A stretch of DNA of 64,000 bases from DATFYM01 sp035315065 (GTDB taxonomy: Bacteria; Acidobacteriota; Terriglobia; UBA7540), in the NCBI GenBank assembly GCA_035315065.1, contig DATFYM010000023.1:1-64000 (forward strand), read 5' to 3'. Position numbers and translations under genes: made by a program. The notes under the pieces were generated by a model. The model did no database searches. It worked only from the letters and a program-made list of their open reading frames with translations, and had not been told where the DNA came from. How positions within the stretch are numbered: the first letter of the stretch is position 1; each line of letters starts with the position of its first letter. Shown here one piece after another: positions 47,575 through 56,299 of this stretch.

Positions 47575-50481
47575 TTGGCCCAATCGGCCGAACCGAAGAA
47601 GCTGTTCTTGATCGACGCCATGTCGCTTGTGTTTCGTGCCTTTCACGCTCCCATGCAGACGGCGCTCGTCTCGCCCACTGGATTGCCTACCAAAGCTGTT
47701 TACATCTTTGTCCGCACGCTGCTGAAGCTGCTCAAGGATCACGATCCGGCCTATCTGGCCGTCGCTTTTGATCTGGCGGCGCCTACTTTTCGCGACCAGC
47801 TCTTTGCCACTTACAAGGCCAACCGTCCGACTTTCCCCGAGGACTTGACGGTGCAGCTTCCTTACGTGCGGCGCTTCTGTCAGGCGCTCGGCTTGCCGTC
47901 GGCGGAGAAGGAGGGGTTCGAGGCCGACGACGTCATCGGCACGCTGGCCAAGGAGGGAGCCCGGAAGTCGCTCGACGTGTTCATCGTCACCGGCGACGAG
48001 GACATGTTTCAGTTGGTGGGCCCGCGGGTGTCCATTCTCAAGCCGTCGCGCGGCGCCAATGAGTCCGAAACCTTGATTGTCTTTGCAGGGAGCGCGGGCG
48101 TCCCGCCCGCTCCTGGTGCAGCAGGTTCCGACGAGACCAAAGGCAAAGGAGCGGGCGGGACGCCCGCGCTCCCAGGGTCGGCCAAGCGCTCGTCGGCGAA
48201 GGTAACGACCGTCGAAGAAGTGTTTGACGGAGTTCGGCCGGACCAAGTGGTGGACTGGCTGGCCTTGTGTGGCGACCCGAGCGATAACATTCCGGGAGCG
48301 CGTCCGCTGCCGGGCCAGGAAAAGGCGCGCGCCGACGGCGAGAAGAAGCGGAGCTACATTGGTCCTAAGGGAGCAGCGGACCTGATCAAGGAATTCGGCA
48401 CCCTGGAGAACGTTCTGGCGAACTACCAGAAGGTGAAAAAGCAAAGCTACCAGGACGCGTTGCGCGACTTCCGCAACGAAGCGCTGCTCAGCCGGGAACT
48501 GGCAACCATCCGCACCGACGTGCCGCTTGATGCCACGCTGGAAGGGCTCGCCAGGCGCGATCGTGACCTATCGGCGCTGATCGCCCTGTGCCAGGAGTTG
48601 GGCTTCTCCACACTGCTGCGGGAGTTTCTTGTTGACGCGCCGCCGGCGGTCCCGCTGGGCGGGATTGCTTCAGAAGCAGAAGCGACGGAATTGCGCACGC
48701 CCGGCGAGATCGAGCAGTGGATGAAGGGCCTCGATCCCGGCGCTCCAATCTCGATTGGCCTGGCAACGGAGGGCGACGAGGGCTTCTCCGGGAAACTTGC
48801 GGCCCTCGGGTTTGCCGACGGCAACCGGCTGGCCTCCGTCTCACTCCGAGCGCCGCTGAGCGCGCCAGGGTTGAGCTTCGGGACTTCCCCAATTGGCCCA
48901 GTCGGCCCAGTTGGCCAAGCTCGCGAGGCTGGCAGCGCCGGCACTGCAGGAGCTGAAGCCGAGTCCATCGCTGCGCTGAGGTCCGTGCTGGAAGACGCGA
49001 GTCATCCCAAGGCCGTGCACAACTCTAAGCTTATGCGCTTGATGCTCGGGAAGCACGTGGTGGACCTGGCCGGTGTGACCGAGGATACCTTGCTCTATGC
49101 GGCCCTACTGGAGCCGCTGGCGATGAGCGACGCCCTGGAAGAGGTGGTGCTGCGCCGGCGGGGTTTGAAGATGCGGAACACGGTGGCCGAGGCGGCCGCC
49201 GAGACCCGCCAGCTTGCGGCGTTGCTGGCGCCGGAGGTGGAGCGCGAGGGGCTGCGGGCGCTCTACGATGACATCGAATTGCCGCTGGCCACAGTTCTAG
49301 CCGACGTGGAAACTGCGGGGGTGCGGATCGATCCCGCCATCCTGTCCGATATGTCGCGCCGATTTGAGGCTGACCTCCTCAATCTGACGCGCCAGATCCA
49401 CGAGCTGGCGGGCGAGCCGTTCGACATCGATTCGCCCAAACAACTGGGCGAGATCCTTTTCGAGAAGCTCCGGCTGCCGGGGGGCAAGAAGCTCAAGAAG
49501 AGCGGCCAGTATTCAACGGTCGCAACCGTGCTGGAAACGCTCGCCGAGCAGCACGAATTGCCGCGCCGCATCATCGAGTACCGCACGCGCGCCAAGCTCA
49601 AGTCGACTTACGTGGACGCGCTACCGCGGTACATCAACCCGGTCACGGGCCGGCTGCACACCAGTTTCAATCAGGCCGGGTCGCGTACCGGCCGGCTCTC
49701 TTCCTCGAACCCTAACTTGCAGAACATTCCCATCGGCGACGAGTTTGGCCTGCTCATCCGCTCTGCCTTTGTCGCCGACCCTGGCTGGAGTCTGATCTCC
49801 GCCGACTACTCGCAGATCGAGTTGCGGGTGCTCGCCCACATGTCGGAGGACCCGCTGTTGATCGAGGCGTTTTCGCACGGCGAGGACATTCACGCCCGGA
49901 CCGCCCAGGAGATCTTCGCGGTGCCGCCCGGGTTGCAGACCCACGAGCACCGGCGCATGGCCAAGGCGATCAACTACGGCGTCATTTACGGCCTCAGCTC
50001 GTTCGGCCTCGCGGCGCGCACCGGCGCCAGCAAGACCGAGTCGAAGCAGTATATCGACGAGTACTTCAAGCGCTACAGCCGTGTGGCCAGCTTCCTCGAA
50101 TCGTTGCTCAAAGAGGCGCGGTCGACGGGCCGCGTGCGCACCATTTTCGGGCGCTTCCGGCCGATTCCCGAAATCAACAGCCGCGACGTGATGTCGCGCA
50201 ATCGGGCCGAGCGCGAAGCCCTGAACGCGCCCTTGCAAGGCACCGCCGCCGACCTGATGAAGCTGGCCATGGTGAAACTGCACGCGCGCCTGCGGCGCGA
50301 GAAGATGCAAACGCACATCATCCTGACGGTCCACGATGAGTTGGTGGTGGAGGCTCCCGATGCGGAAGTGGACGCGGCGCGGGAGATCGTGAAGCACGAA
50401 ATGGAGGGTGTGCATTCCATGCGGGTACCGCTAGGCGTGGACGTCGGGGTAGGGAAGAACTGGAAGGAAGCGAAGGGCTAG
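47575..50481 (+). CDS. polA: DNA polymerase I
   Basis: 968 residues. The start is TTG 47575, fixed by AAAGGAGG at 47562-47569; the frame is open much further upstream but without support. An N-terminal 5'-3' exonuclease is visible (KKLFLIDAMSLVFRAFHAPM, EADDVIGTLAKEGARK, VTGDEDMFQLVGPRVSILKP, WLALCGDPSDNIPGARPLPG). The central 3'-5' exonuclease domain lacks its acidic metal ligands (ISIGLATEGDEG where DTET is expected), so proofreading is probably absent. The polymerase part is complete: SRTGRLSSSNPNLQNIPIGD, SADYSQIELRVLAHMSEDPL, RRMAKAINYGVIYGLSSFGL, LTVHDELVVEAPDAE. An 86-bp palindromic element is translated in frame at 48088-48173. GPVGPVGQ is encoded by 9-bp repeats at about 48894-48921. 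Confidence 0.95.
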   Translation: MAQSAEPKKLFLIDAMSLVFRAFHAPMQTALVSPTGLPTKAVYIFVRTLLKLLKDHDPAYLAVAFDLAAPTFRDQLFATYKANRPTFPEDLTVQLPYVRRFCQALGLPSAEKEGFEADDVIGTLAKEGARKSLDVFIVTGDEDMFQLVGPRVSILKPSRGANESETLIVFAGSAGVPPAPGAAGSDETKGKGAGGTPALPGSAKRSSAKVTTVEEVFDGVRPDQVVDWLALCGDPSDNIPGARPLPGQEKARADGEKKRSYIGPKGAADLIKEFGTLENVLANYQKVKKQSYQDALRDFRNEALLSRELATIRTDVPLDATLEGLARRDRDLSALIALCQELGFSTLLREFLVDAPPAVPLGGIASEAEATELRTPGEIEQWMKGLDPGAPISIGLATEGDEGFSGKLAALGFADGNRLASVSLRAPLSAPGLSFGTSPIGPVGPVGQAREAGSAGTAGAEAESIAALRSVLEDASHPKAVHNSKLMRLMLGKHVVDLAGVTEDTLLYAALLEPLAMSDALEEVVLRRRGLKMRNTVAEAAAETRQLAALLAPEVEREGLRALYDDIELPLATVLADVETAGVRIDPAILSDMSRRFEADLLNLTRQIHELAGEPFDIDSPKQLGEILFEKLRLPGGKKLKKSGQYSTVATVLETLAEQHELPRRIIEYRTRAKLKSTYVDALPRYINPVTGRLHTSFNQAGSRTGRLSSSNPNLQNIPIGDEFGLLIRSAFVADPGWSLISADYSQIELRVLAHMSEDPLLIEAFSHGEDIHARTAQEIFAVPPGLQTHEHRRMAKAINYGVIYGLSSFGLAARTGASKTESKQYIDEYFKRYSRVASFLESLLKEARSTGRVRTIFGRFRPIPEINSRDVMSRNRAEREALNAPLQGTAADLMKLAMVKLHARLRREKMQTHIILTVHDELVVEAPDAEVDAAREIVKHEMEGVHSMRVPLGVDVGVGKNWKEAKG
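48088..48173. repeat. 86-bp palindromic mini-element translated within polA
   Basis: Perfect inverted arms of 26 bp: 48088-48113 begins GGGAGCGCGGGCGTCCCG and 48148-48173 is its exact complement. It is read in frame as SAGVPPAPGAAGSDETKGKG plus AGGTPALPG, in the exonuclease domain between SRGANESETLIVF and SSAKVTTVEEVFDGVRPDQV. It has the same core as the element at 4062-4220. Confidence 0.88.
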
Positions 50482-50564
50482 GGAACAGGGAACAGGGAAG
50501 TAACTAGCCTATCAAACTAAATGAGTCCCTACTCCCTACTCCCGACTCCCTACTCGCCACTCCC
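50482..50564. repeat. stutter words between polA and the hydrolase gene
   Basis: GGGAACAGGGAACAGGGAAG at about 50482 and CCCTACTCCCTACTCCCGAC at about 50526 are stuttered. They do not pair well with each other. They lie between convergent genes. Confidence 0.5.
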
Positions 50565-51491
50565 TCACTTCGGCTTCAGCAGCCCTTCCTCATCGAGCCA
50601 ATCGCCAAAGCGCTCGATCCAATGATCGGTCGGCAGGCCCTGCTTGTTCATGCCAAAGCCGTGCCCGCCCTTCGCGTACATATGCAACTCGACGGGATAG
50701 CCGGCGGCCTTCCACTTCGAATAAGTGGCGACGCTGCCCACCGCGGCGATCGGATCGTCGGTGGCGCAAAGGATGAACAACGGCGTGGAATTGGCAGGAG
50801 TTGTCTCGCCTTCCGCGATGCCGGCGCCATAAATGGGCGCGGCAAAATTCGGGCGGCTGTCGGCGTCGTGCTCCATGAGCACTCCCATAGTGACCATCCC
50901 GCCGGCGGAGAAGCCCATCAGGCCCATGCGATTGGGATCGAGGCCCCATTCGGACGCGTGCTGACGCACCACCTTCATCGCTTGCCGGCCGTCCGCGATG
51001 GCTAGAGGCATGACCTTGCGCATCGATTCCGGCAGACCGCCCTTGCCCGGCGGGCCGAAGAGCGCCGCCAGCGCCTTGCGGAAGTCCTCCTGGGTCGGCC
51101 CCGTATCCACGAGCCGGTACTTCAGCACAAACGCCGCCACGCCGTGGGCGCTGAGCCACTTCGCAACTTCCGTTCCCTCACTGTCCCAGGAGAGAAAATG
51201 AAATCCGCCGCCGGGGCACACGATGATCCCAGTTCCTTTCGCGACCGGAGGGTTGGGCAGGTAGACGGTGAGCGTGGGTCGAACCACGTTGCGAACCAGA
51301 GGACCGCCGGCCGCCAACGGGGGGAGATGCACCACCTCTTCCTTTTGCGTCCAGTTCTCGGATCCGGGCGCAACCCCGGGCCACACTGGAATCACCTGCT
51401 CTTGGGCCTGGCATGGCATCGCCACGGCAAGAACAACAACCAGGATCCCCCAGCAAGCACCCTGCTTGGCACCCCGCTTGGCACCCCGCAT
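50565..51491 (-). CDS. secreted alpha/beta hydrolase (esterase type)
   Basis: 308 residues from ATG 51489-51491, with AAAGGAG 7 bp upstream; the frame is open to 51593. The signal peptide is WGILVVVLAVAMPCQAQ. Esterase-type alpha/beta hydrolase: oxyanion region IIVCPGGGFHFLSW, nucleophile elbow LMGFSAGGMVTMG, acid Asp in FILCATDDPIAAV, and His in YAKGGHGFGMNKQG. Close in style to acetyl-xylan or other carbohydrate esterases, which would suit the plant-polysaccharide genes in this window. The start of the signal peptide (RGAKRGAKQGA) is encoded by a tandem GGCACCCCGCTT repeat. The 51492-51686 gap holds nothing clear. Confidence 0.85.
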   Translation of the reverse strand: MRGAKRGAKQGACWGILVVVLAVAMPCQAQEQVIPVWPGVAPGSENWTQKEEVVHLPPLAAGGPLVRNVVRPTLTVYLPNPPVAKGTGIIVCPGGGFHFLSWDSEGTEVAKWLSAHGVAAFVLKYRLVDTGPTQEDFRKALAALFGPPGKGGLPESMRKVMPLAIADGRQAMKVVRQHASEWGLDPNRMGLMGFSAGGMVTMGVLMEHDADSRPNFAAPIYGAGIAEGETTPANSTPLFILCATDDPIAAVGSVATYSKWKAAGYPVELHMYAKGGHGFGMNKQGLPTDHWIERFGDWLDEEGLLKPK

Positions 51492-51686
51492 TTGGATTCT
51501 CCTTTGACCCATTTTGGATCTCGACCCTTGAATTGAGAGCGGATTCTCAGGCTTGACTTCCGCGGCCAGAGGTAGCCCTTTCGAAATCCCCATGAATTCT
51601 CACTCCGATTTTCGACCACCCCTCTGCGTTTAGTCTCACAGCCCTCAGGCGGCACGCGATGGAGCCGGCGCGGACAAAACACGCGC

Positions 51687-53501
51687 TCACTTTTCGTATA
51701 CCACCTTGCCGCCGACGATCGTCGTCGCCACTTGAAGGTCCTTGATTCGATCGGGAGGAATCCGGAAAAGATCCTCCGACAACACCACCAAGTCCCCCAG
51801 TTTGCCCGGAGCGATGGTGCCCTTTTCGTTCTCCTCAAAAGCCGCGTAGGCGCTGCCTTGAGTGTAGGCGCGCAGGGCCTCCTCGAGGGTGAGTCGCTGC
51901 TCGGGGAACCAGCCCTCGGTGTGCTTGCCATCGAGCGTGGCGCGTGTGACGGCGGCGCAGACGCCCAGCAAAGGATTGAGCGGCGCCACGGGCCAGTCAG
52001 TACCGAAGGCCAGCGGGGCGCCGGCGTCGAGGATCGAACGCCAGGCGTAGCTAGTGCGGGCGCGATCGTAACCGATGCGCTTCTCTGCCCAGCGGCCGTC
52101 GTCGATGGCGTGATAGGGCTGCATGGAGGCGATCACACCCAGCTTGCCGAACCGCGCGATGTCGGCGGCGCGGAGGTGTTGGGCATGCTCGATGCGAAAG
52201 CGGTGCGTGGCCGGCGTGGCGCCGCCGATCTGCTGGTAGATATCAAGCATCTTCGCGTTGGCGCGGTCGCCGATCGCGTGAACTGCGAGCTGAATGCCGG
52301 CTTTGTCGGCCGCGCTCAGAGTGGCCATCATTTTAGCGGGCGGCGTCATCAGCGCCGTAGCCAGTCCGGCATACGTGGGATCGTCGGTGTAAGGCTCGAA
52401 CATCCAGGCGGTGCGCGAGCCGAGCGACCCGTCTGCAAACGCCTTCACCGCGCCCATCTTGAGAAAGTCGCTGCCCATATCGTGTGAGATGCCAGCCGAC
52501 TGGAGGCTTGGCCACGCGGCAACGGGAGTGATCTCGTAAAACCGGCAGGTGAGCCAGCCTTCGCGCTCGGCGCGACGCAACAACTCGATCTCGCCTGTGA
52601 AGCTACGGTTGGGAGAGTCCGCGCCCACGCTGATGTCCTCCACCGAGGTCACGCCCACGCGCCGCGCTTCGGCCAGTCCTGCCCGAAGCGCCTCTTCAAA
52701 CTCAGCATCGGTGGGCAGCGGAATCGCGCGATCGACGAGGCCCTCTGCCGCGTCCTTGAGGAGGCCGGTAGGCTCGCCGGTCTTAAGGTCGCGAACGATG
52801 ACCCCGCCCTCGGGAGCCCGCGTTTCCTTGGTCACACCAGCGAGCTTCAGCGCCAGCGAGTTGGCCAGCGCCGCGTGACCGTCGTAGCGGCTGATCCAAA
52901 CCGGATTCTCGGGCGTGACCGAATCGATCATCCACCGCGTGGGGAGCTTGGCGTCAGGCCAGGCCTCCTCGTCCCAGTCGCCGCCTAGCATCCATTGACC
53001 GGGCTTCAAGTCTCGCGCCTTCTCGGCGATGCGCTGGACAAACTCGGCCTCGTCCCGGGTGTGCTTCAAATCGATCTGCAGAAGCTGGAAGCTCCCGTCC
53101 ATGAAGTGGACATGGCTGTCGATAAAGCCCGGCATGGCAAACCGACCCCGGAGGTCGAGCACCTGGCTGTTCGGCCCAACGTAGGCTTCTGTCTCACGAT
53201 CTGAGCCGACGGCCAGGATGCGCCCGTTGGCGATCGCCACCGCCTCGGCGAATTGAGCCGCCGATGACTTTTCTCCCGGCTTGGCGTATGGTTCGCCAGT
53301 CCAGATTCTGCCGTGCAACAGCACGAGGTCAGCACCGCGTATCAATTGCGCACCTCCCGGACCGGTCGCCCAGGGCGAGGACGGACCGCCGCCGCCCAGC
53401 TCCGGATTCGCAAGCCGAGGGGATGCCTTGTGCCAAGCCAATAGAATGAGAACTCCCCCAAGGAAGAATTGGGTCACAGAGTCATTAAGCCATGGGGTCA
53501 T
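51687..53501 (-). CDS. amidohydrolase family 3 protein (YtcJ-like)
   Basis: 604 residues from ATG 53499-53501, with GAGGTG 5 bp upstream; the frame extends to 53729 but would overlap the divergent gene. An N-terminal hydrophobic segment (QFFLGGVLILLAWHKAS) suggests export. The metal-dependent hydrolase core has GRFAMPGFIDSHVHFMDGSF, GGDWDEEAW, the conserved RYDGHAALANSLALKLAG, QLAVHAIGDRANAKMLDIYQ, RIEHAQHLRAADIARFGKLG, and FGTDWPVAPLNPLLGV with the catalytic Asp. It cleaves an amide or ester bond in an unknown small molecule; substrates of the YtcJ group are mostly unknown. Confidence 0.9.
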   Translation of the reverse strand: MTPWLNDSVTQFFLGGVLILLAWHKASPRLANPELGGGGPSSPWATGPGGAQLIRGADLVLLHGRIWTGEPYAKPGEKSSAAQFAEAVAIANGRILAVGSDRETEAYVGPNSQVLDLRGRFAMPGFIDSHVHFMDGSFQLLQIDLKHTRDEAEFVQRIAEKARDLKPGQWMLGGDWDEEAWPDAKLPTRWMIDSVTPENPVWISRYDGHAALANSLALKLAGVTKETRAPEGGVIVRDLKTGEPTGLLKDAAEGLVDRAIPLPTDAEFEEALRAGLAEARRVGVTSVEDISVGADSPNRSFTGEIELLRRAEREGWLTCRFYEITPVAAWPSLQSAGISHDMGSDFLKMGAVKAFADGSLGSRTAWMFEPYTDDPTYAGLATALMTPPAKMMATLSAADKAGIQLAVHAIGDRANAKMLDIYQQIGGATPATHRFRIEHAQHLRAADIARFGKLGVIASMQPYHAIDDGRWAEKRIGYDRARTSYAWRSILDAGAPLAFGTDWPVAPLNPLLGVCAAVTRATLDGKHTEGWFPEQRLTLEEALRAYTQGSAYAAFEENEKGTIAPGKLGDLVVLSEDLFRIPPDRIKDLQVATTIVGGKVVYEK

Positions 53502-53550
53502 CAAGCACCTCAACTCCTCTCTCCGTTCCCATCTTTTCCATCGGAAAGGG

Positions 53551-53579
53551 TTGACAGATCCACCGGTTTGGCGGATCAT
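53551..53579 (+). promoter_or_regulatory. candidate promoter of the MEDS-domain gene
   Basis: TTGACA (53551-53556), 17 bp, GATCAT (53574-53579). It lies between two divergent genes. If used, the transcript would begin at about 53586, making the ATG at 53588 nearly leaderless or pointing to a later start. Confidence 0.4.
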
Positions 53580-53587
53580 GGTACCAT

Positions 53588-54151
53588 ATGAACCCATTAA
53601 GAAGCACTGTGCAACGCCTCTCGCCGCAACCAACGACATGCAGGTTCGTAGTCCGAAGAGAAGAGAGCTTGGGGGAAGTCTATCAGTTTGTTGTGGGAGG
53701 GCTCGAAGTCGGCCAGCAAGTGGTGGCACTGGCCGGACCGACCTGCCTCAAGGACCTGGCTAGCGCTCTTGGTGAGAGCGGTCTGCGGCCCGACGCCTTG
53801 CTTCGTAGCGGTCGCCTGGTGTTCATCACCGCGCCCGATTCCCTGCCCGCTCTCTTCAAATCCGGGGACCTCTTCCGGCGAGGCCAGTTGCGCCTCAACG
53901 GCTCCCTGCTGCGCTGGGTCTCCGACTGGTCGTGGGCGTGTGGTTGTGACGACAAGATCGACATGCTCCTCGACTATGAACGCCGCGTCCACCAACTGGT
54001 GAACAGGTGGGCAGGAGTCTCGCTCTGCTCGGCAAGCTGCGAGAAGATTGGCCGCAGTCCTCTGCTCGCCATGATGGCGGAGCATCGACGCGGCGCGCGG
54101 GCCCCGCACTTGCCCCCGCGCAGTACGGTGAGTTTGCCTTCGAACAGCTAA
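53588..54151 (+). CDS. MEDS-domain sensory-type protein
   Basis: 187 residues. The central part, YQFVVGGLEVGQQVVALAGP, LRSGRLVFITAPDSLPALFK and RLNGSLLRWVSDWSWACGCD with YERRVHQLVN, resembles the MEDS domain, a RecA/KaiC-like fold named for methanogen/methylotroph DcmR sensory proteins. The usual partner (helix-turn-helix or histidine kinase) is missing; the protein is only the sensory module. The first 25 residues are not family-like, so a TTG at 53669 could be the true start. A signalling role is inference. Confidence 0.65.
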   Translation: MNPLRSTVQRLSPQPTTCRFVVRREESLGEVYQFVVGGLEVGQQVVALAGPTCLKDLASALGESGLRPDALLRSGRLVFITAPDSLPALFKSGDLFRRGQLRLNGSLLRWVSDWSWACGCDDKIDMLLDYERRVHQLVNRWAGVSLCSASCEKIGRSPLLAMMAEHRRGARAPHLPPRSTVSLPSNS

Positions 54152-54152
54152 A

Positions 54153-54231
54153 CAAGAATTTTGGATTTTGGATTGAATGGGAGGATCCTTCCAAGGGTGT
54201 GTTCGTCTTTCAATCCAAAACCCAAAATTCT
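54153..54231. repeat. stutter hairpin (TTTTGGATTTTGGA words)
   Basis: AAGAATTTTGGATTTTGGAT (54155 onward) pairs with TTTCAATCCAAAACCCAAAA (54210 onward). It lies between convergent genes and could end both transcripts. Confidence 0.7.
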
Positions 54232-54236
54232 TCCTT

Positions 54237-55301
54237 TCAGAAGAAAGTTCCCGAATAGTTGAGGGCGGGCGAACCCGTGCAACTCACGGCGTAGCCGCAC
54301 GCCCAGAGGGAGAAGTTGTCGATGGTATAGACTCCGTGGAGGGACAGGATGACCAAGTTGTAGGTACCCGGCGGCACGCCGTTCAGTGCATAGGTGCCAT
54401 CCGCGGCGGTTAGCCCGTCCGTCACGGCAATTCCGGTTTGTTGGTCCAGCAGGACGACGTGGGAGGCGAACGCCGGCCCGCCGCTCAACGTGACTGTACC
54501 GGCCACAGTCCCGGTCGCGGTGGCGAAGCTTCCACTCGGATAAAGGAAAGCCTCCCCCACCGCGTCATCGACTCCCAGGGAACGTTGCGCGGTGGTGCCG
54601 GAGTCGCCGAACGGAAACATCGTCGCGTGCGCAAGACCGCTGTGATCGAGTCCCAGCATGTGGCCGACCTCATGCGTGGCGATGGCCTGAAGGTCGTAAA
54701 CGGGTCCGTTCGGACAGGCGGCCAACGAGGCAGGCGGCGATTGCGCCGTCGAGAAGCAATAAGCGCCGGTGTTAAAGACCATATCCGCGTCGACGATCTG
54801 CGTCGTCAAAGACACATTGACGGTCTTTCCGCCGGTGCAGTTATTATAGACGTAGGGCGGCGAGGGATTGGGGGGCGACATCACCGACCCCACGAAGGTC
54901 TCTGCGACAATACCCGTTGCAAAGTTAACTGTCGTGGGCTCAAATGAGATCACATTGTTGCAATCGATCGCGGTGTTTTGCAGAGTGCTTTGGGAACCCT
55001 CTGTAACCGTGAAGGTTGTGATCGACTGGAGGCTCCCCTGCAGTTTCACCTGCGCTGTAGTCCAGGCAGCGAAGGCATTTTGCAAGGCAGTGTCGACGCT
55101 CCCTCCGCTGGTATCCACTTTGTTGGGGTCAATGGTGGGGTTTATTTGCCAAGTGAAGGTCGGCTGGCCGCTGGCCGGGGCCCATCTAAGGATCCCCACT
55201 TTGGTTCCGACGATGTCCTGCTGGAGAGTGTAAGCAGCCACCACGACCGCCGAGAGCACGGCCCCCAGAATCACTCCGCTAACGAGAATTCGGTTGCGCA
55301 T
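54237..55301 (-). CDS. matrixin-type secreted metalloprotease with Cna-like tail
   Basis: 354 residues. Signal segment ILVSGVILGAVLSAVVVAAY. The catalytic zinc motif is complete: AIATHEVGHMLGLDHSGLAH, then the Met-turn ATMFPFGDSG, as in matrixins (M10A). A C-terminal beta-sandwich of the carboxypeptidase-regulatory or Cna B kind is seen (GTVAGTVTLSGGPAFASHVV, GTYALNGVPPGTYNLVILSL). Last gene of a probable minus-strand operon with the Ig-repeat protein and the unknown secreted protein upstream. It likely acts on proteins outside the cell. Confidence 0.9.
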   Translation of the reverse strand: MRNRILVSGVILGAVLSAVVVAAYTLQQDIVGTKVGILRWAPASGQPTFTWQINPTIDPNKVDTSGGSVDTALQNAFAAWTTAQVKLQGSLQSITTFTVTEGSQSTLQNTAIDCNNVISFEPTTVNFATGIVAETFVGSVMSPPNPSPPYVYNNCTGGKTVNVSLTTQIVDADMVFNTGAYCFSTAQSPPASLAACPNGPVYDLQAIATHEVGHMLGLDHSGLAHATMFPFGDSGTTAQRSLGVDDAVGEAFLYPSGSFATATGTVAGTVTLSGGPAFASHVVLLDQQTGIAVTDGLTAADGTYALNGVPPGTYNLVILSLHGVYTIDNFSLWACGYAVSCTGSPALNYSGTFF

Positions 55302-55329
55302 CTTGGTCTCCGAAGAGTCGAAGGTTGAA

Positions 55330-55411
55330 GCAGGGTACAGGCAATAGGTTACAGGGAACAGAAAAAAGACGGATCTTCTTCTGTTCCCTGTAACCTGTTT
55401 CCTGTTCCCTT
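55330..55411. repeat. stutter hairpin (CAGGGAACAG words)
   Basis: GGTTACAGGGAACAGAAAAA on the left (55346 onward) pairs with TCTTCTGTTCCCTGTAACCT on the right (55377 onward). The stem is nearly perfect over about 20 bp. It lies between two genes of the minus-strand trio and could weaken downstream expression. Confidence 0.7.
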
Positions 55412-55415
55412 TAAC

Positions 55416-56291
55416 TCATCTCGCCTCTACCACTACTTTCATACCGGTCAAGCTTTCGCCCGCTGTGAGTTCGCTGGTTCCAGTGAAGGGCGCCCGCTTC
55501 CCGCGCACCGAAACCGAGTTCCACCGAATCTTCCACGTGCTGTCCACGAGTGTTGCTTCGCCCTCAACGCTGCTGCCGGCCGGAAGCGCTAAGCGGGCAT
55601 TGGGAAAGAGCGGCACGGTGGTTTGCGCCTCAACGTGCAATCGACCGGCACCTTCAGATGCGGTGCGCACCACCATCAGCGGGAGCCGCACGCCGGCGGG
55701 AATCACCAGGGGCGTGCGTAGCACGGATTCCACCTCAGCCCGGAGGTCGCGCAATGGGAGCGTGTCCGCCGTCAGGTTCTGCGATTCCGCACTGCGGTAG
55801 ACCACGCCGCCCATCGGCCGGATCAGCCTCTCCTCGCCGGTGACCGCATCGGCGTAGATCCGATAAGCCCCCTGGAGCAATCCGACCACCAGGTAGTGGG
55901 GCGCGGACTGCTGCGGCTCGGGGGGCGCCGGCTCAAGAAAGAGCACGTAACTGGTATTGGGCTGGAAGTGCACCGTACCCGGCACTCCGACGCGATAGCT
56001 CCCCACTCGCCCGCCTGGCTGCTCCACCACGATCGTCCCGGCAGCCTGTCCTTTGACCGCCTGCTCTACAGCTATGGTGGTGAGGGTGACGATTTCGGTG
56101 CGTTGGACGTTCCAGGTGCTTTGCTGGGCAATGGCCCGCCCGCGCACAACATCAGACGACGCCTGGACGAGTTGGTCCAGACTCAATTGCACCATGGTGG
56201 TAGCGCGGGTCGATGTCGCCTGCACCCCGAACCAGAGAGCACCGGCCAAAGCGCCAACCGCGGAAGCACGAGACCACCAACGTATTCTCAT
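55416..56291 (-). CDS. secreted protein of unknown function
   Basis: 291 residues. The signal peptide is WSRASAVGALAGALWFGVQA. The mature part starts with TMVQLSLDQLVQASSDVVRG, IVTLTTIAVEQAVKGQAAGT and IVVEQPGGRVGSYRVGVPGT, which resembles the exported proteins that accompany matrixins in Acidobacteria as I recall them. No catalytic motif. It starts 8 bp after the end of the Ig-repeat gene, so it is co-transcribed. Function not recognised. Confidence 0.75.
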   Translation of the reverse strand: MRIRWWSRASAVGALAGALWFGVQATSTRATTMVQLSLDQLVQASSDVVRGRAIAQQSTWNVQRTEIVTLTTIAVEQAVKGQAAGTIVVEQPGGRVGSYRVGVPGTVHFQPNTSYVLFLEPAPPEPQQSAPHYLVVGLLQGAYRIYADAVTGEERLIRPMGGVVYRSAESQNLTADTLPLRDLRAEVESVLRTPLVIPAGVRLPLMVVRTASEGAGRLHVEAQTTVPLFPNARLALPAGSSVEGEATLVDSTWKIRWNSVSVRGKRAPFTGTSELTAGESLTGMKVVVEAR

Positions 56292-56299
56292 GGCTCAAC

